From: JBAYNW01 sp041678605
GTDB taxonomy: Bacteria; Cyanobacteriota; Vampirovibrionia; Gastranaerophilales; Gastranaerophilaceae
Length of the DNA stretch: 18,409 bases
Direction of reading: 5' to 3'
Assembly (NCBI GenBank): GCA_041678605.1
Contig: JBAYNW010000033.1
Span: 1-18,409 of the forward strand
A model generated the notes under the pieces. The model searched no databases and was not told the origin of the DNA. It was given only the letters and a program-made list of their open reading frames with translations. How positions within the stretch are numbered: the stretch's first letter is position 1; every line of letters begins with the position of its first letter. A program made the position numbers and the translations under genes. Of the stretch, positions 8,191 to 15,669 are shown in pieces.

Positions 8191-8664
8191 ATGTTCGGAA
8201 TAATCAAAGGCACCAATACCACCAAAGGTATGATGAGAAATATTACCCGCAGTTTACAGCGGAAAAGCCCCAGTACGCCATATGTGAATTATACAATATA
8301 TCTTGAAAACTTAAAAAATAATTCCTGCAACTCAACATTTTCAATAACCGAAAGGAACGGCAAACTAATGACCGTGGGCGATTTATGCATAAATTATATA
8401 AAATTGTTTAGGTTAAAGACTATTCAAGCCTCCATAAATCATAAAACCGGAAATATGTGCGTTAGTAAAAAGCCGTTCCTTATTTCTAACAGAGGAATTA
8501 AGAAGAGAGTTACGGAATTTTTGGCCCAAATACAGCCCAAAAACATTGCTAAAGCCCCTAAGGTGTACCTTCCGAGAGAATCCCTCGGTGCTGACGGCTG
8601 TATACTTGAACTAAAAAGGGACTTTAAGGATTTTAGTGTTGAAACAACTATTACATGTAGGTAA
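8191..8664 (+). CDS. Hypothetical protein, 157 aa
   Basis: I do not recognise this family. The protein is basic (many Lys/Arg), has five cysteines (C47, C67, C91, C137, C156 approximately), and shows no signal peptide or membrane helix. The mid region (about 32-92) has alternating hydrophobic residues suggesting beta structure. AAGGAG lies 9 nt before the ATG, so translation is well supported. It is divergent from the sigma-factor operon and followed after 85 nt by another unrecognised gene on the same strand. Both stand out as accessory-looking among housekeeping neighbours. Confidence 0.6.
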   Translation: MFGIIKGTNTTKGMMRNITRSLQRKSPSTPYVNYTIYLENLKNNSCNSTFSITERNGKLMTVGDLCINYIKLFRLKTIQASINHKTGNMCVSKKPFLISNRGIKKRVTEFLAQIQPKNIAKAPKVYLPRESLGADGCILELKRDFKDFSVETTITCR

Positions 8665-8749
8665 AAATTTACTGGCTCACAATTCTGAAGTAATTAATAT
8701 AAATTAACCAAATTAGCAATTTCTTAATGGGGGATGTTTTTAATAATAT

Positions 8750-9511
8750 ATGTGTAGAATTGGTGAATTAAGAAAAATTGTGACAGAAATACATTCAGTA
8801 TTTCCTCAGGGTTTGCGTGAAACATGCAGGCAGAATGCCTTAGCTTCAATCAAGGGCGAAACTTTTTCTCGTGTCACCGAAGGGGAAGGAAATATCAGTT
8901 CAAATAATCTATTAGAGCAATTTCAATATTATTCCAAAATTAATAAACAAGAAGAGAAAAAAGTTATTAATAAATTAATCAAAAAACTAGGAATTACTAT
9001 TCAGGATATTTCAGGAACAGAAATCCCGGATAAAAAAAAGATTCAAATATTAAAAGGTCTATATGTATCCCAAAATGCCAAGTTAGAATTACCCCAAGCT
9101 ATTAAGCTTAAAAGATTTAAAAAGAATACTTTAGGAACTTTTACTCAACGAAAACCTAATGAAATTTTAATTGACAACTCGTATCCGTTATTTATTGATT
9201 CTGTTACAATACATGAGACCTTACATAAAAACGACTTTAAAAACAATTGGATTCGCAATACCTTTTTACCTTGTTTAATTTTGGATAAAATCATGCTTAT
9301 ACTTAACAGTAAAACTATTTGTAATACACTAGGAAGAAATGCACTAAAAAATCGGGCCGAGTTTGTAGCGTATACTGGCGAAAAATTATTACATGAAAAG
9401 AAAAAATGGGATGACCTGCCTCCAAAAATTAAAAGGATTTATAAATTTTTTAATGGTCCAAAAATCAAATTAAATAGTGAATATCCCGAAGCGAGGGTAA
9501 ATAAAACATAA
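8750..9511 (+). CDS. Putative HExxH zinc metallopeptidase, 253 aa
   Basis: The segment SVTIHETLHKND places an HExxH motif at H155-E156-T157-L158-H159. Hydrophobic residues before it and a small acidic patch after it are typical of a zincin active-site helix. A downstream acidic residue in NRAEF (E204, 45 residues later) is a candidate third zinc ligand, as in gluzincins. The protein is Lys/Asn/Ile-rich and more AT-rich than its neighbours, which may mean transfer. It has no signal peptide; a hydrophobic stretch at about 173-186 could be a buried helix. The ATG at 8750 is the first start after an in-frame stop; a G-run (8729-8733) lies 16 nt upstream, further than ideal for a ribosome site. 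Protease activity is inferred from the motif alone. It converges on the MFS gene. Confidence 0.6.
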   Translation: MCRIGELRKIVTEIHSVFPQGLRETCRQNALASIKGETFSRVTEGEGNISSNNLLEQFQYYSKINKQEEKKVINKLIKKLGITIQDISGTEIPDKKKIQILKGLYVSQNAKLELPQAIKLKRFKKNTLGTFTQRKPNEILIDNSYPLFIDSVTIHETLHKNDFKNNWIRNTFLPCLILDKIMLILNSKTICNTLGRNALKNRAEFVAYTGEKLLHEKKKWDDLPPKIKRIYKFFNGPKIKLNSEYPEARVNKT

Positions 9512-9546
9512 ATATTGGTCGGATTTGTACCGAGTGGCAACTTATT

Positions 9547-10881
9547 TTAAAACCTTTTTCTGTAAGTAATCAGTTTGTATGTACCGAAAAGCAAAACAGG
9601 GGCAGCTATTAAGAAAATCATTTGGGCGACCCCGATTAATTCAGCACCCCATGCCGCAACCAAAACAGGCAGTGCCGAAGCCGTGCTTAGCAGTGTAAAC
9701 AAAATTCCGAAAACTTTTCCTCTGACTTTCGGGTCAATCTCGGTGTGCAAAATTGTTTGGGTCGGAATGGCCACAAAGGCCGTAGAAATACCGATTACGA
9801 CCGCAGCGATGTAGCTGTACAACATAGGATAAGTTAAGTCAAATTGTTCAAGGTAAAAAATCAAGACAGATTTAGTGTTAAAGTGAAAAACGCTTAACTG
9901 TGGTACCAAAGGCAGCATTGAGAACATTAAAAGTGCCGCTCCGCAGGTGAAAATTCCAGAATAAACCAAAAGGTGTTTCTCCGCTTTTCTAAAATAATTT
10001 CCCACCAAAAACGCACCGAAAACCATACCTATACCGCAAAAAACAACAATATAAGCAAATTTTTGAGCCCCGATAGCAGGATTTTGTGGATAAAGATACT
10101 TTTGGCTTAACCCGATGGACATAATTGACAGCATGACAATAATTGAAAACAAGGCCGCCAGCTTTAACATAGCAGAACGCACCACGGGAGTGTCTTTTAT
10201 ATATACCAAACCCTCTTTCATATCCGCCCAAAAATCGGTTTTCTTTTTCTTTGTTTTTGAAATCGGTTTGTATTTTACAAAAATCAAACAAAAAGCCGAA
10301 AGAAAGAAGAAAAGTCCTATTCCCCAGTGTACATAATTTATTCCGAAAATATTTATCATAGGGTCGCCAAGTGCAAACCCGAAAATCAGCGATGCCATCA
10401 TTGTCGTTGAAAAAAGCGAATTTGCGGTTAATAACTGGTATTTATTGGCAACAGACGGGATAATGGAAGCTTCCGCCGGCACAAAAAACTGCGTTACGGC
10501 TGAAAGCAAAAACGCCAGAATATAGAGCTGAATCAGTGTGTTGTCAAAAAACGGCAAAAGCAAAATTATAATCCCCCTGAGGATATTTGTAATTATCATG
10601 ACCGCTTTTTTGTTCCATATATCAATAAAAACACCGGCAATTGCGGTTAAAAGAATTGCGGGAATGGTAAAAGCAATATAAAGCCAACTTTGCAGAGTTG
10701 TTGATTTTCCGCTCGGGTCAAAATGAATTGCAATTATGGTTACAAAAACTACAAAAATTATTCTATCCGCAAACTGTGAAAAAATTTGTGCCAACCACAG
10801 CATGCAAAAATCACGGTTTGCAAACAGAGAGGAATATCCCCTGGCTTTTTCAAATATAGATTCTTTGTTTTCTAGTTCCAT
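9547..10881 (-). CDS. MFS-family transporter (MFS_3 / EntS-like exporter group)
   Basis: This 444-aa protein has about 10-12 hydrophobic helices and a cytoplasmic basic loop near 204-216 (KPISKTKKKK) that divides the two halves. The loop between helices 2 and 3 (AGVFIDIWNKKAVM, residues 82-95) is a divergent MFS motif A. The segment FFVPAEASIIPSV (132-144) and the late PTQTILHTEIDPKVRGKVFG stretch (373-392) are characteristic of the MFS_3 group, which includes the enterobactin exporter EntS and macrolide efflux proteins. It should act in the inner membrane as a proton-driven exporter; the substrate is unknown. No clear Shine-Dalgarno sequence precedes the ATG. The gap between it and secF is largely occupied by an octamer-periodic repeat element, so it may or may not be co-transcribed with secDF. 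Confidence 0.85.
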   Translation of the reverse strand: MELENKESIFEKARGYSSLFANRDFCMLWLAQIFSQFADRIIFVVFVTIIAIHFDPSGKSTTLQSWLYIAFTIPAILLTAIAGVFIDIWNKKAVMIITNILRGIIILLLPFFDNTLIQLYILAFLLSAVTQFFVPAEASIIPSVANKYQLLTANSLFSTTMMASLIFGFALGDPMINIFGINYVHWGIGLFFFLSAFCLIFVKYKPISKTKKKKTDFWADMKEGLVYIKDTPVVRSAMLKLAALFSIIVMLSIMSIGLSQKYLYPQNPAIGAQKFAYIVVFCGIGMVFGAFLVGNYFRKAEKHLLVYSGIFTCGAALLMFSMLPLVPQLSVFHFNTKSVLIFYLEQFDLTYPMLYSYIAAVVIGISTAFVAIPTQTILHTEIDPKVRGKVFGILFTLLSTASALPVLVAAWGAELIGVAQMIFLIAAPVLLFGTYKLITYRKRF

Positions 10882-10892
10882 ATAATTACAGA

Positions 10893-10970
10893 TGAAATGG
10901 TGAATGAGTGAATGGTTGAAAAGTTTAATTTTTTAGAATTGCACTTAATCACTTAGTCACTTAATCACTA
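10893..10970. repeat. Octamer-periodic inverted repeat element A (after secF)
   Basis: The left arm is four 8-nt units (TGAAATGG, TGAATGAG, TGAATGGT, TGAAAAGT) from 10893 to 10924. After a T-rich spacer the right arm has CACTTAAT, CACTTAGT, CACTTAAT, CACTA starting at 10942, 10950, 10958 and 10966. The arms share a GTGA core in opposite orientation, so a long imperfect stem is possible. The secF stop codon (10968-10970) is inside the last right-arm unit. The spacer and right arm recur at the end of the window. Confidence 0.8.
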
Positions 10971-11942
10971 TTTTCTCCCTTTATACTCACGCCAAACATC
11001 TATCAGCATACTTGCAAAGAAAATACTTGAGTATGTTCCGATTGCAACACCCAAAATCATTGCCAGAACAAAATCTCTTGTCGTAACTCCGCCAAAAAAG
11101 TAAAGAGCCAGCAGTGTTATTAATACGGTAAACGAAGTGTTTATACTTCTCACAAAAGTTTGGTTTACGCTGACATTTACGATTTCGCCAAACGACATTT
11201 TCTTTGAATAGTACCTTAAATTTTCTCTGATTCTATCAAAAACAACGATTGTATCGTGAGACGAAAACCCGATTATTGTAAGTATCGCAGTAACGAATAA
11301 TCCATCAATTTCTACATTGAAAAACAATCCCAAAATTGAGAAAAATCCAATGACAAACAATGCATCGTGAAAGAGTGATAAAATCGCTGCAATTGCAAAA
11401 TCAAGCTGAAACCTTATTGTCAGGTAAACAACAATACCCAAAGAAGCCAGAGCAAGTGCAAAAAGTGCGTTTTTGAAAAGTTCTGCACCCAATGTAGGAC
11501 CGATTGAACTTACCTGAATAAGCTGTGAGTCAGGATATTCGGCACTTATTACGCCGGATACTTTGCCGAGTTCTTTTGTGTCTTTTTCGCCAATAAATTT
11601 TGTCCTGACAGAAATAATAGATTTCATTTTGTTGCTTTTATCAGCGGTATTAACGTTTATTATCTGCAAAAAAGGCTTTTCAATTCCGGCTGATTCGAGT
11701 TTTTCGCCAATTTTGGTGATTTCCTTGCCTGAAACAGATTTGTCAATCGAATACTGCAGAATTGTTCCGCCCGTGTAGTCAATTCCGACTTTCAGCGGAG
11801 CATGGTTGGGATAAGTCACACTGGAATAAATCATTGCGACAATGCCCGGCACGATTAATATTGCTGACAGTGCAAACCACCAAAATCTGTATTTTACTAT
11901 ATCTATTAAATGTTTGTTGCCTATTGCTTCTGTATTTGCCAT
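10968..11942 (-). CDS. secF: Protein translocase subunit SecF
   Basis: SecF is an inner-membrane RND-type accessory of the Sec translocon and works with SecD to pull secreted proteins out using the proton gradient. The 324-aa protein has the first membrane helix at about 20-40, the GIDYTGG motif at 53-59, the SSIGPTLG motif at 145-152, a conserved LFHDA in the membrane (190-194), and FSSHDTIVVFDRIREN at 226-241. That last motif carries SHD where many homologues have an ND pair; the DxxVxFDRxREN core is intact. AAGGAG lies 7-8 nt before the ATG. It follows secD by 84 nt, much of it an octamer repeat element; secDF order is the usual one. The stop codon TAG is the first base triplet of repeat element A on the minus strand. 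Confidence 0.95.
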   Translation of the reverse strand: MANTEAIGNKHLIDIVKYRFWWFALSAILIVPGIVAMIYSSVTYPNHAPLKVGIDYTGGTILQYSIDKSVSGKEITKIGEKLESAGIEKPFLQIINVNTADKSNKMKSIISVRTKFIGEKDTKELGKVSGVISAEYPDSQLIQVSSIGPTLGAELFKNALFALALASLGIVVYLTIRFQLDFAIAAILSLFHDALFVIGFFSILGLFFNVEIDGLFVTAILTIIGFSSHDTIVVFDRIRENLRYYSKKMSFGEIVNVSVNQTFVRSINTSFTVLITLLALYFFGGVTTRDFVLAMILGVAIGTYSSIFFASMLIDVWREYKGRK

Positions 11943-11955
11943 TGTTTCTCCTTTT

Positions 11956-12029
11956 AGGTGGAAGGCTGAAAGGGTGAAGGGCTGAAAAGCTTAATCTCAA
12001 AACTATCCACCCATCCACCTGTTCACCTA
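11956..12029. repeat. Octamer-periodic inverted repeat element B (between secD and secF)
   Basis: The left arm is in exact 8-nt register: AGGTGGAA, GGCTGAAA, GGGTGAAG, GGCTGAAA (11956-11987). The right arm reads TCCACCCA, TCCACCTG, TTCACCTA (12006-12029). AGGTGGA (11956-11962) and TCCACCT (12014-12020) are perfectly complementary. The secD stop codon (12027-12029) lies in the last right-arm unit, so on the minus strand the element starts exactly at that stop. Confidence 0.8.
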
Positions 12030-13337
12030 ATCTAATACTCCGAATTTTGCTTTCTCACGCTTAGTTTCTTTTGCCTCAAAAGCCTTTCCTATCTCGTTCT
12101 TTTTCAACCCAAACAATTGAGGATATTTTAGTTCACCTGTTCCAAATACAAGGTGCATGATGTTTTTCGTAATGGTAATTGCACTGAACATGGAAACTAT
12201 AACACCTATTGCCAGAGTAAGTGCAAAACCTTTTACAACGCTTGTTCCAAGCATATAAAGAATAACACATGTTATAATCGTTGACATGTTTGAATCGAAA
12301 ATACTTGTGAAAGCACGGTCAAATCCCGCATTTATCGCGGTAAACAGCGTTCTGCCCGCCCTTAATTCTTCCTTTGTCCGTTCAAAAATCAAAATATTTG
12401 CGTCAACCGCCATACCTATACTTAGAATAAACCCTGCAATCCCTGCGAGAGTAAGCGTGACAGGTATTGCCTTGAACAGTGCAAACAGAATTATGCTGTA
12501 ACAAATCAACGCAACGTCGGCAATTACACCCGGTAATCTGTAGAACGCAATCATAAACAGCATTACAATCCCAAGCCCAATCATGCCGGCAATCTTTGAT
12601 TTTTCAATACTATCTGCACCTAAAGTAGGCCCGACGGTGTTTTCTTCAATAATTTTGGCAGGAACAGGCAAAGCACCCGCATTTAACAAATCAACCATCT
12701 TTTTGGCTTCTTCATATTGAAATCCGTTTTCTCCACCGGAAATTTGGGCGTTTCCGCCGATAATCGGCTCTCTTATTACAGGAGCTGACTGCAATTCACC
12801 GTTAAAAAATATTGCCATCGGTTTCCCGACAAGTTTTTGGGTTAAATCAGCGAATTTTCTTGTTCCTTTGTCATTAAATTCCAAATCAACTACCCATTCG
12901 CCGTTTGAGGAATTAGTGCTTAAAACAGCTCTGCTCAAGTCTTTCCCGCTTAATCCCGTACCAATCCAGACAGGCTGGCCGTTTATCGGCTTACCTTCTT
13001 TTTTAAACTCAAGTTCGGCAGTCTCGCCCAAAAATTCTTTTGCTTTTGATAAATCAGAAACATTTGGGATTTCAATCAAAAGCCTTTTGTCGCCCGTTTG
13101 CTGAACAACTGTTTCTGCAACGCCCAGCTTATTTACACGGTTTTCAATCGCAAATCTCAAGCTGTCCATCATCTCAGGCGTAATCTTGGCAACCGTATCG
13201 GTCGTTTGGGCTTCAAGAACAAGCCTTGAACCTCCGACTAAATCTAAACCCAGCTTTGTGGGCTTGATAAAGATTATAATCCCGCAAATTATTACTATCA
13301 ATACAATCGCCCAAAACATTATCTTCTTGTTTTTCAT
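12027..13337 (-). CDS. secD: Protein translocase subunit SecD
   Basis: SecD is the partner of SecF in the Sec holo-translocon. The 436-aa protein has an N-terminal membrane helix (about 6-25), GLDLVGGS at 30-37, a periplasmic P1 region of about 200 residues including QSAPVIREPIIGG (183-195), the NAGALPVPAKI segment before the membrane bundle, VGPTLGADSI at 235-244, and GMAVDANILIFER at 308-320 in the channel helices. The P1 region is shorter than in E. coli SecD, as is common outside Proteobacteria. AAAGG precedes the ATG by 8 nt. dapA lies 76 nt upstream on the same strand and secF 84 nt downstream. No yajC is in the window. Confidence 0.96.
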   Translation of the reverse strand: MKNKKIMFWAIVLIVIICGIIIFIKPTKLGLDLVGGSRLVLEAQTTDTVAKITPEMMDSLRFAIENRVNKLGVAETVVQQTGDKRLLIEIPNVSDLSKAKEFLGETAELEFKKEGKPINGQPVWIGTGLSGKDLSRAVLSTNSSNGEWVVDLEFNDKGTRKFADLTQKLVGKPMAIFFNGELQSAPVIREPIIGGNAQISGGENGFQYEEAKKMVDLLNAGALPVPAKIIEENTVGPTLGADSIEKSKIAGMIGLGIVMLFMIAFYRLPGVIADVALICYSIILFALFKAIPVTLTLAGIAGFILSIGMAVDANILIFERTKEELRAGRTLFTAINAGFDRAFTSIFDSNMSTIITCVILYMLGTSVVKGFALTLAIGVIVSMFSAITITKNIMHLVFGTGELKYPQLFGLKKNEIGKAFEAKETKREKAKFGVLD

Positions 13338-13413
13338 TTTTTATACCTTTATTTTTCCGCTTACTCAAACTCATTTTATCAAAAACACGTAAACCTCGTA
13401 TAACTCCACTCGG

Positions 13414-14307
13414 CTAATCCCTGCTGAAGTCATCTAAAATTTTGTATAACCCGGTTTTTTCCTCTTCCGCAAGTTCCACAAGAGGAAGCCTCACGTAATC
13501 GCTTATTAATCCCGTTCTGGCCAATGCTGCCTTGATTGGAGCTGGGTTTGGAGCCATAAACAGTTTTTTAATAACAGGATATAACTTCAAATGCATATTT
13601 TTTGCAATATTAAAATTTCCCGTCTTAAAATTGTGTATCATTGTTTTGATTTCGTTCCCAAAAAGGTGAGATGCGACCGATATCACGCCTTCAGCCCCCA
13701 ATGCAAGCATCGGTAAGGTCAGACTGTCATCACCCGAATAAATTGTGAAATCTTCAGGGCAGGCCAGTTTTAACTCTGAAACCGCATCCATATCACCAAA
13801 GCTCTGTTTCAAGGCAACAATGTTTGAATATTTATTTGCCAAATATGCAACCGTTTCAACCGATATATTGGTTCCCGTCCTTGAAGGAATGTTGTATAAG
13901 ATTACCGGAAGCTTTGTGCTTTCTGCTACCGCTGAAAAATGGGCAATAATGCCGGCTTGAGACGGTTTGTTGTAATATGGAACGACGGAAAGAATTGCGT
14001 CGGCACCTTCCCTTTCGGCCAATTTTGACATTTTAACCGCAGTTTGAGTTGAGTTTGAACTTGCCCCCATAATTATTTTTACCCTGTTAGCTACGGCTCT
14101 TTTTACTGTCGAAAGAAGCTCAAGCTCTTCATCATGGGTTAAAGTAGGACTTTCGCCGGTTGTCGCTGCAACCAAAATGGCGTCTGAACCGTTGTTTACA
14201 AGGTGTTTTACTAATTCTTCAACCTTGTCGTAGTCAATTTCCCTGTTTTTATTGAATGGCGTTACCATTGCGGTAATCACTTCACCTGCATCATAGCGTT
14301 TAGACAT
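13414..14307 (-). CDS. dapA: 4-hydroxy-tetrahydrodipicolinate synthase
   Basis: DapA condenses pyruvate with aspartate semialdehyde, the first committed step to diaminopimelate (cell wall) and lysine. The 297-aa protein shows AATTGESPTL (47-56, catalytic threonine), Y112 in PYYNKP, YNIPSRTG (138-145, with the proton-relay tyrosine Y138 and R143), and the Schiff-base lysine K167 in VALKQS. GAEGVISVASHLFG and PNPAPIKAAL complete the family pattern. The reading frame is open 66 nt further upstream, but I chose the ATG at 14307: AGGAGGG lies 6 nt before it and the protein then begins with the family's usual N-terminus. The gene lies between the hairpin after rpmB and secD, and appears to have its own promoter. 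Confidence 0.95.
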   Translation of the reverse strand: MSKRYDAGEVITAMVTPFNKNREIDYDKVEELVKHLVNNGSDAILVAATTGESPTLTHDEELELLSTVKRAVANRVKIIMGASSNSTQTAVKMSKLAEREGADAILSVVPYYNKPSQAGIIAHFSAVAESTKLPVILYNIPSRTGTNISVETVAYLANKYSNIVALKQSFGDMDAVSELKLACPEDFTIYSGDDSLTLPMLALGAEGVISVASHLFGNEIKTMIHNFKTGNFNIAKNMHLKLYPVIKKLFMAPNPAPIKAALARTGLISDYVRLPLVELAEEEKTGLYKILDDFSRD

Positions 14308-14335
14308 ATAATACCCTCCTGTAACGTACCAGTAA

Positions 14336-14341
14336 ATTATA
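14336..14341 (-). promoter_or_regulatory. Candidate -10 element of dapA
   Basis: A perfect TATAAT on the minus strand lies 28 nt before the dapA start and just downstream of the rpmB hairpin. No good -35 hexamer is found at 16-18 nt spacing (best is TTCACT at 15 nt), so the assignment rests on the -10 match and position. Confidence 0.45.
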
Positions 14342-14371
14342 TTACAAACATAAAAAAGTGAACAGTACCAC

Positions 14372-14408
14372 AAGAAGGGCGGTTTTGCAAAGCAAAACCG
14401 CCCTTCTT
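14372..14408 (-). terminator. Perfect 17-bp hairpin between rpmB and dapA
   Basis: AAGAAGGGCGGTTTTGC (14372-14388) pairs perfectly with GCAAAACCGCCCTTCTT (14392-14408) around a 3-nt loop. It begins 17 nt past the rpmB stop and is the natural terminator for that gene. The T-rich tail is short on the minus strand (it relies on the arm's own TTCTT). Confidence 0.75.
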
Positions 14409-14425
14409 TATCAATTAATTACCTT

Positions 14426-14623
14426 CTAAACAGCTTTTATGTTATCAATTTTTCCTGCACTTATGCAAGAAGTACAAACTTTAATTGTTTTTACTTCGCC
14501 ATTAATCTTGACCCTGACTGATTGTAAGTTAGGTGCTTGGCGTTTTACATTCTGTTTATGCGAAAAAGTTAAACTTGCTGATTTTAAAGGTTTTTTACCG
14601 CATATTTCACATTCTCTGGACAT
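14426..14623 (-). CDS. rpmB: 50S ribosomal protein L28, zinc-binding form
   Basis: L28 is a structural protein of the large ribosomal subunit. The 65-aa protein starts MSRECEICGKKP and has the conserved SHKQNVKRQAPNLQ segment and the C-terminal VCTSC. Cysteines C5/C8 and C50/C53 form the four-cysteine zinc site of the C+ type. AAGGA precedes the ATG by 9 nt. It stands alone here: no rpmG or rpmE is adjacent, and it is followed by a strong hairpin. Confidence 0.95.
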   Translation of the reverse strand: MSRECEICGKKPLKSASLTFSHKQNVKRQAPNLQSVRVKINGEVKTIKVCTSCISAGKIDNIKAV

Positions 14624-14757
14624 TGTTCTAATTCCTTTTCTTAAATTACTAGTGCCTTTTGAGCGTACCGCAAAAAAAAGATATTTACAAGTATTTTCAG
14701 ATTTTTATGTTAAGTTCTTTTAAAAGTTAATGGGCCGATAGGATGAACTACAGCTGT

Positions 14758-14797
14758 TTGAAAGGCTGAAAGGGTTAACAGGTGAATAGTTTAAGGA
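14758..14797. repeat. Octamer-periodic repeat C (single arm)
   Basis: Five 8-nt units follow each other: TTGAAAGG, CTGAAAGG, GTTAACAG, GTGAATAG, TTTAAGGA. The unit resembles the left arm of the element between secD and secF (GGCTGAAA, GGGTGAAG). No complementary second arm is seen nearby. Confidence 0.65.
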
Positions 14798-14866
14798 TGT
14801 GCGGGAAATTTCATTTTTTCTAAACACCTTTTATTATATGTATCATTGGTATATAAATAATAGGTA

Positions 14867-14895
14867 TTGACTTGATAATACGTTAAAGATATACT
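14867..14895 (+). promoter_or_regulatory. Sigma-70 promoter of the LOG-family gene
   Basis: TTGACT (14867-14872) and TATACT (14890-14895) are separated by exactly 17 nt, a near-consensus housekeeping promoter. Transcription would begin near 14902, giving a leader of about 34 nt ending in a G-run (14925-14930) as ribosome site. Confidence 0.75.
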
Positions 14896-14935
14896 CATAT
14901 AAGTTTACTTCTAATAAGGTTTTTGGGGGGAATGA

Positions 14936-15607
14936 ATGCGAATCGGATTTAATTTGATAGGTCAGAATATTGTTTTTGGTAATTTGGTAAAAGGTAATGA
15001 AGCTGATTTCCCAACAAACAGGCTTGTGGCAGCATACTTGAGCGGAAAAGCTCTGGAGGGAAGTGATACTTGGATTAAATCTGAGGAATTAGGCAAAACT
15101 CTAGCAAAAGAAAATATTGGCGTCACCATGGGGGCAGGTGAGCGAGGAGGCATGGGCGGAATAGCAAAAGGGATAAGAGAAGCCGGAGGTTATGTCGTCG
15201 GGATTACAACAGACGTGTTGAAAAAATTTGAAGGAGTTAGTCCTTATCTCAATGAGCTTCATATAGAAGAACATGATAATGAAATGCATGCCAGAATGGT
15301 TAAATATGATCTTCGTTCAAGACCGGATGTTGTTATTGCTGCACCGGGCGGACAAGGAACCCTAGATGAAATTGTCAAAAAATGGTGTAAATTTGAACTC
15401 AAAGCAATGACAACAAATGATGCCACGCCAAAAGAAAAAATAATTTTATACGGAAAAGATTATTGGCAGGGCTTTTTAAATTGGTTAAAAGGTCCGGTTA
15501 AGGATGCCGGCAATATTTCAGAAAGAAGACTTGGTTATTTTGAGCTTGCGGACACACCGCAAGAAGTTGTTAAAATAATTAAAAGAGTGATGAGTACTGT
15601 TAGGTAA
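14936..15607 (+). CDS. LOG-family protein (predicted nucleoside 5'-monophosphate phosphoribohydrolase)
   Basis: The 223-aa protein has a Rossmann-type fold pattern: GVTMGAGERGGMGGIAKG (62-79), MHAR (117-120), and the defining PGGxGTxxE motif as PGGQGTLDE (137-145). Members of this family (formerly annotated lysine decarboxylases) cleave the base from cytokinin-type or ordinary nucleoside 5'-monophosphates; R120 and E145 are the expected active-site residues. The protein has about 25 residues before the usual start of the fold (MRIGFNLIGQNIVFGN...), with no signal peptide. The ATG at 14936 follows a run of six G; the ATG at 14932 is out of frame and stops within a few codons. The substrate here is not known. 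Confidence 0.85.
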   Translation: MRIGFNLIGQNIVFGNLVKGNEADFPTNRLVAAYLSGKALEGSDTWIKSEELGKTLAKENIGVTMGAGERGGMGGIAKGIREAGGYVVGITTDVLKKFEGVSPYLNELHIEEHDNEMHARMVKYDLRSRPDVVIAAPGGQGTLDEIVKKWCKFELKAMTTNDATPKEKIILYGKDYWQGFLNWLKGPVKDAGNISERRLGYFELADTPQEVVKIIKRVMSTVR

Positions 15608-15669
15608 AAAATGCAAATCAATGCAAAAAGGCGTGCGGTTGAAATTTACTTCCCCAGTGTACTCAACCT

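Larger units (their letters stand above)
14624..14935. other. 312-nt divergent gap between rpmB and the LOG-family gene
   Basis: This gap holds the upstream region of rpmB (no convincing promoter could be placed), a one-armed octamer-periodic repeat (14758-14797), and the strong promoter of the LOG-family gene. No ORF with a plausible ribosome site is seen. Confidence 0.6.

Noticed and set aside
8734..8757. ATG right after the G-run as the start of the metallopeptidase-like gene
   Set aside because: It is in another frame and hits a stop after seven codons.
9989..10336. Frames overlapping the MFS gene in other phases
   Set aside because: The MFS frame has continuous membrane helices and family motifs; the overlapping frames show none.
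10893..10970. CRISPR array
   Set aside because: The repeats are only 8 nt, contiguous without spacers and inverted between arms; no cas genes are present.
14308..14373. Longer dapA start adding 22 residues
   Set aside because: The extension (hydrophobic, Tyr/Trp-rich) lies across the -10 candidate and ribosome site; the internal ATG has an excellent AGGAGGG and the family's N-terminus.
15637..15668. GGTTGA/TCAACC inverted repeat between the convergent LOG and GIY-YIG genes as a terminator
   Set aside because: The stem is only 6 bp with a 20-nt loop and no T-tract.
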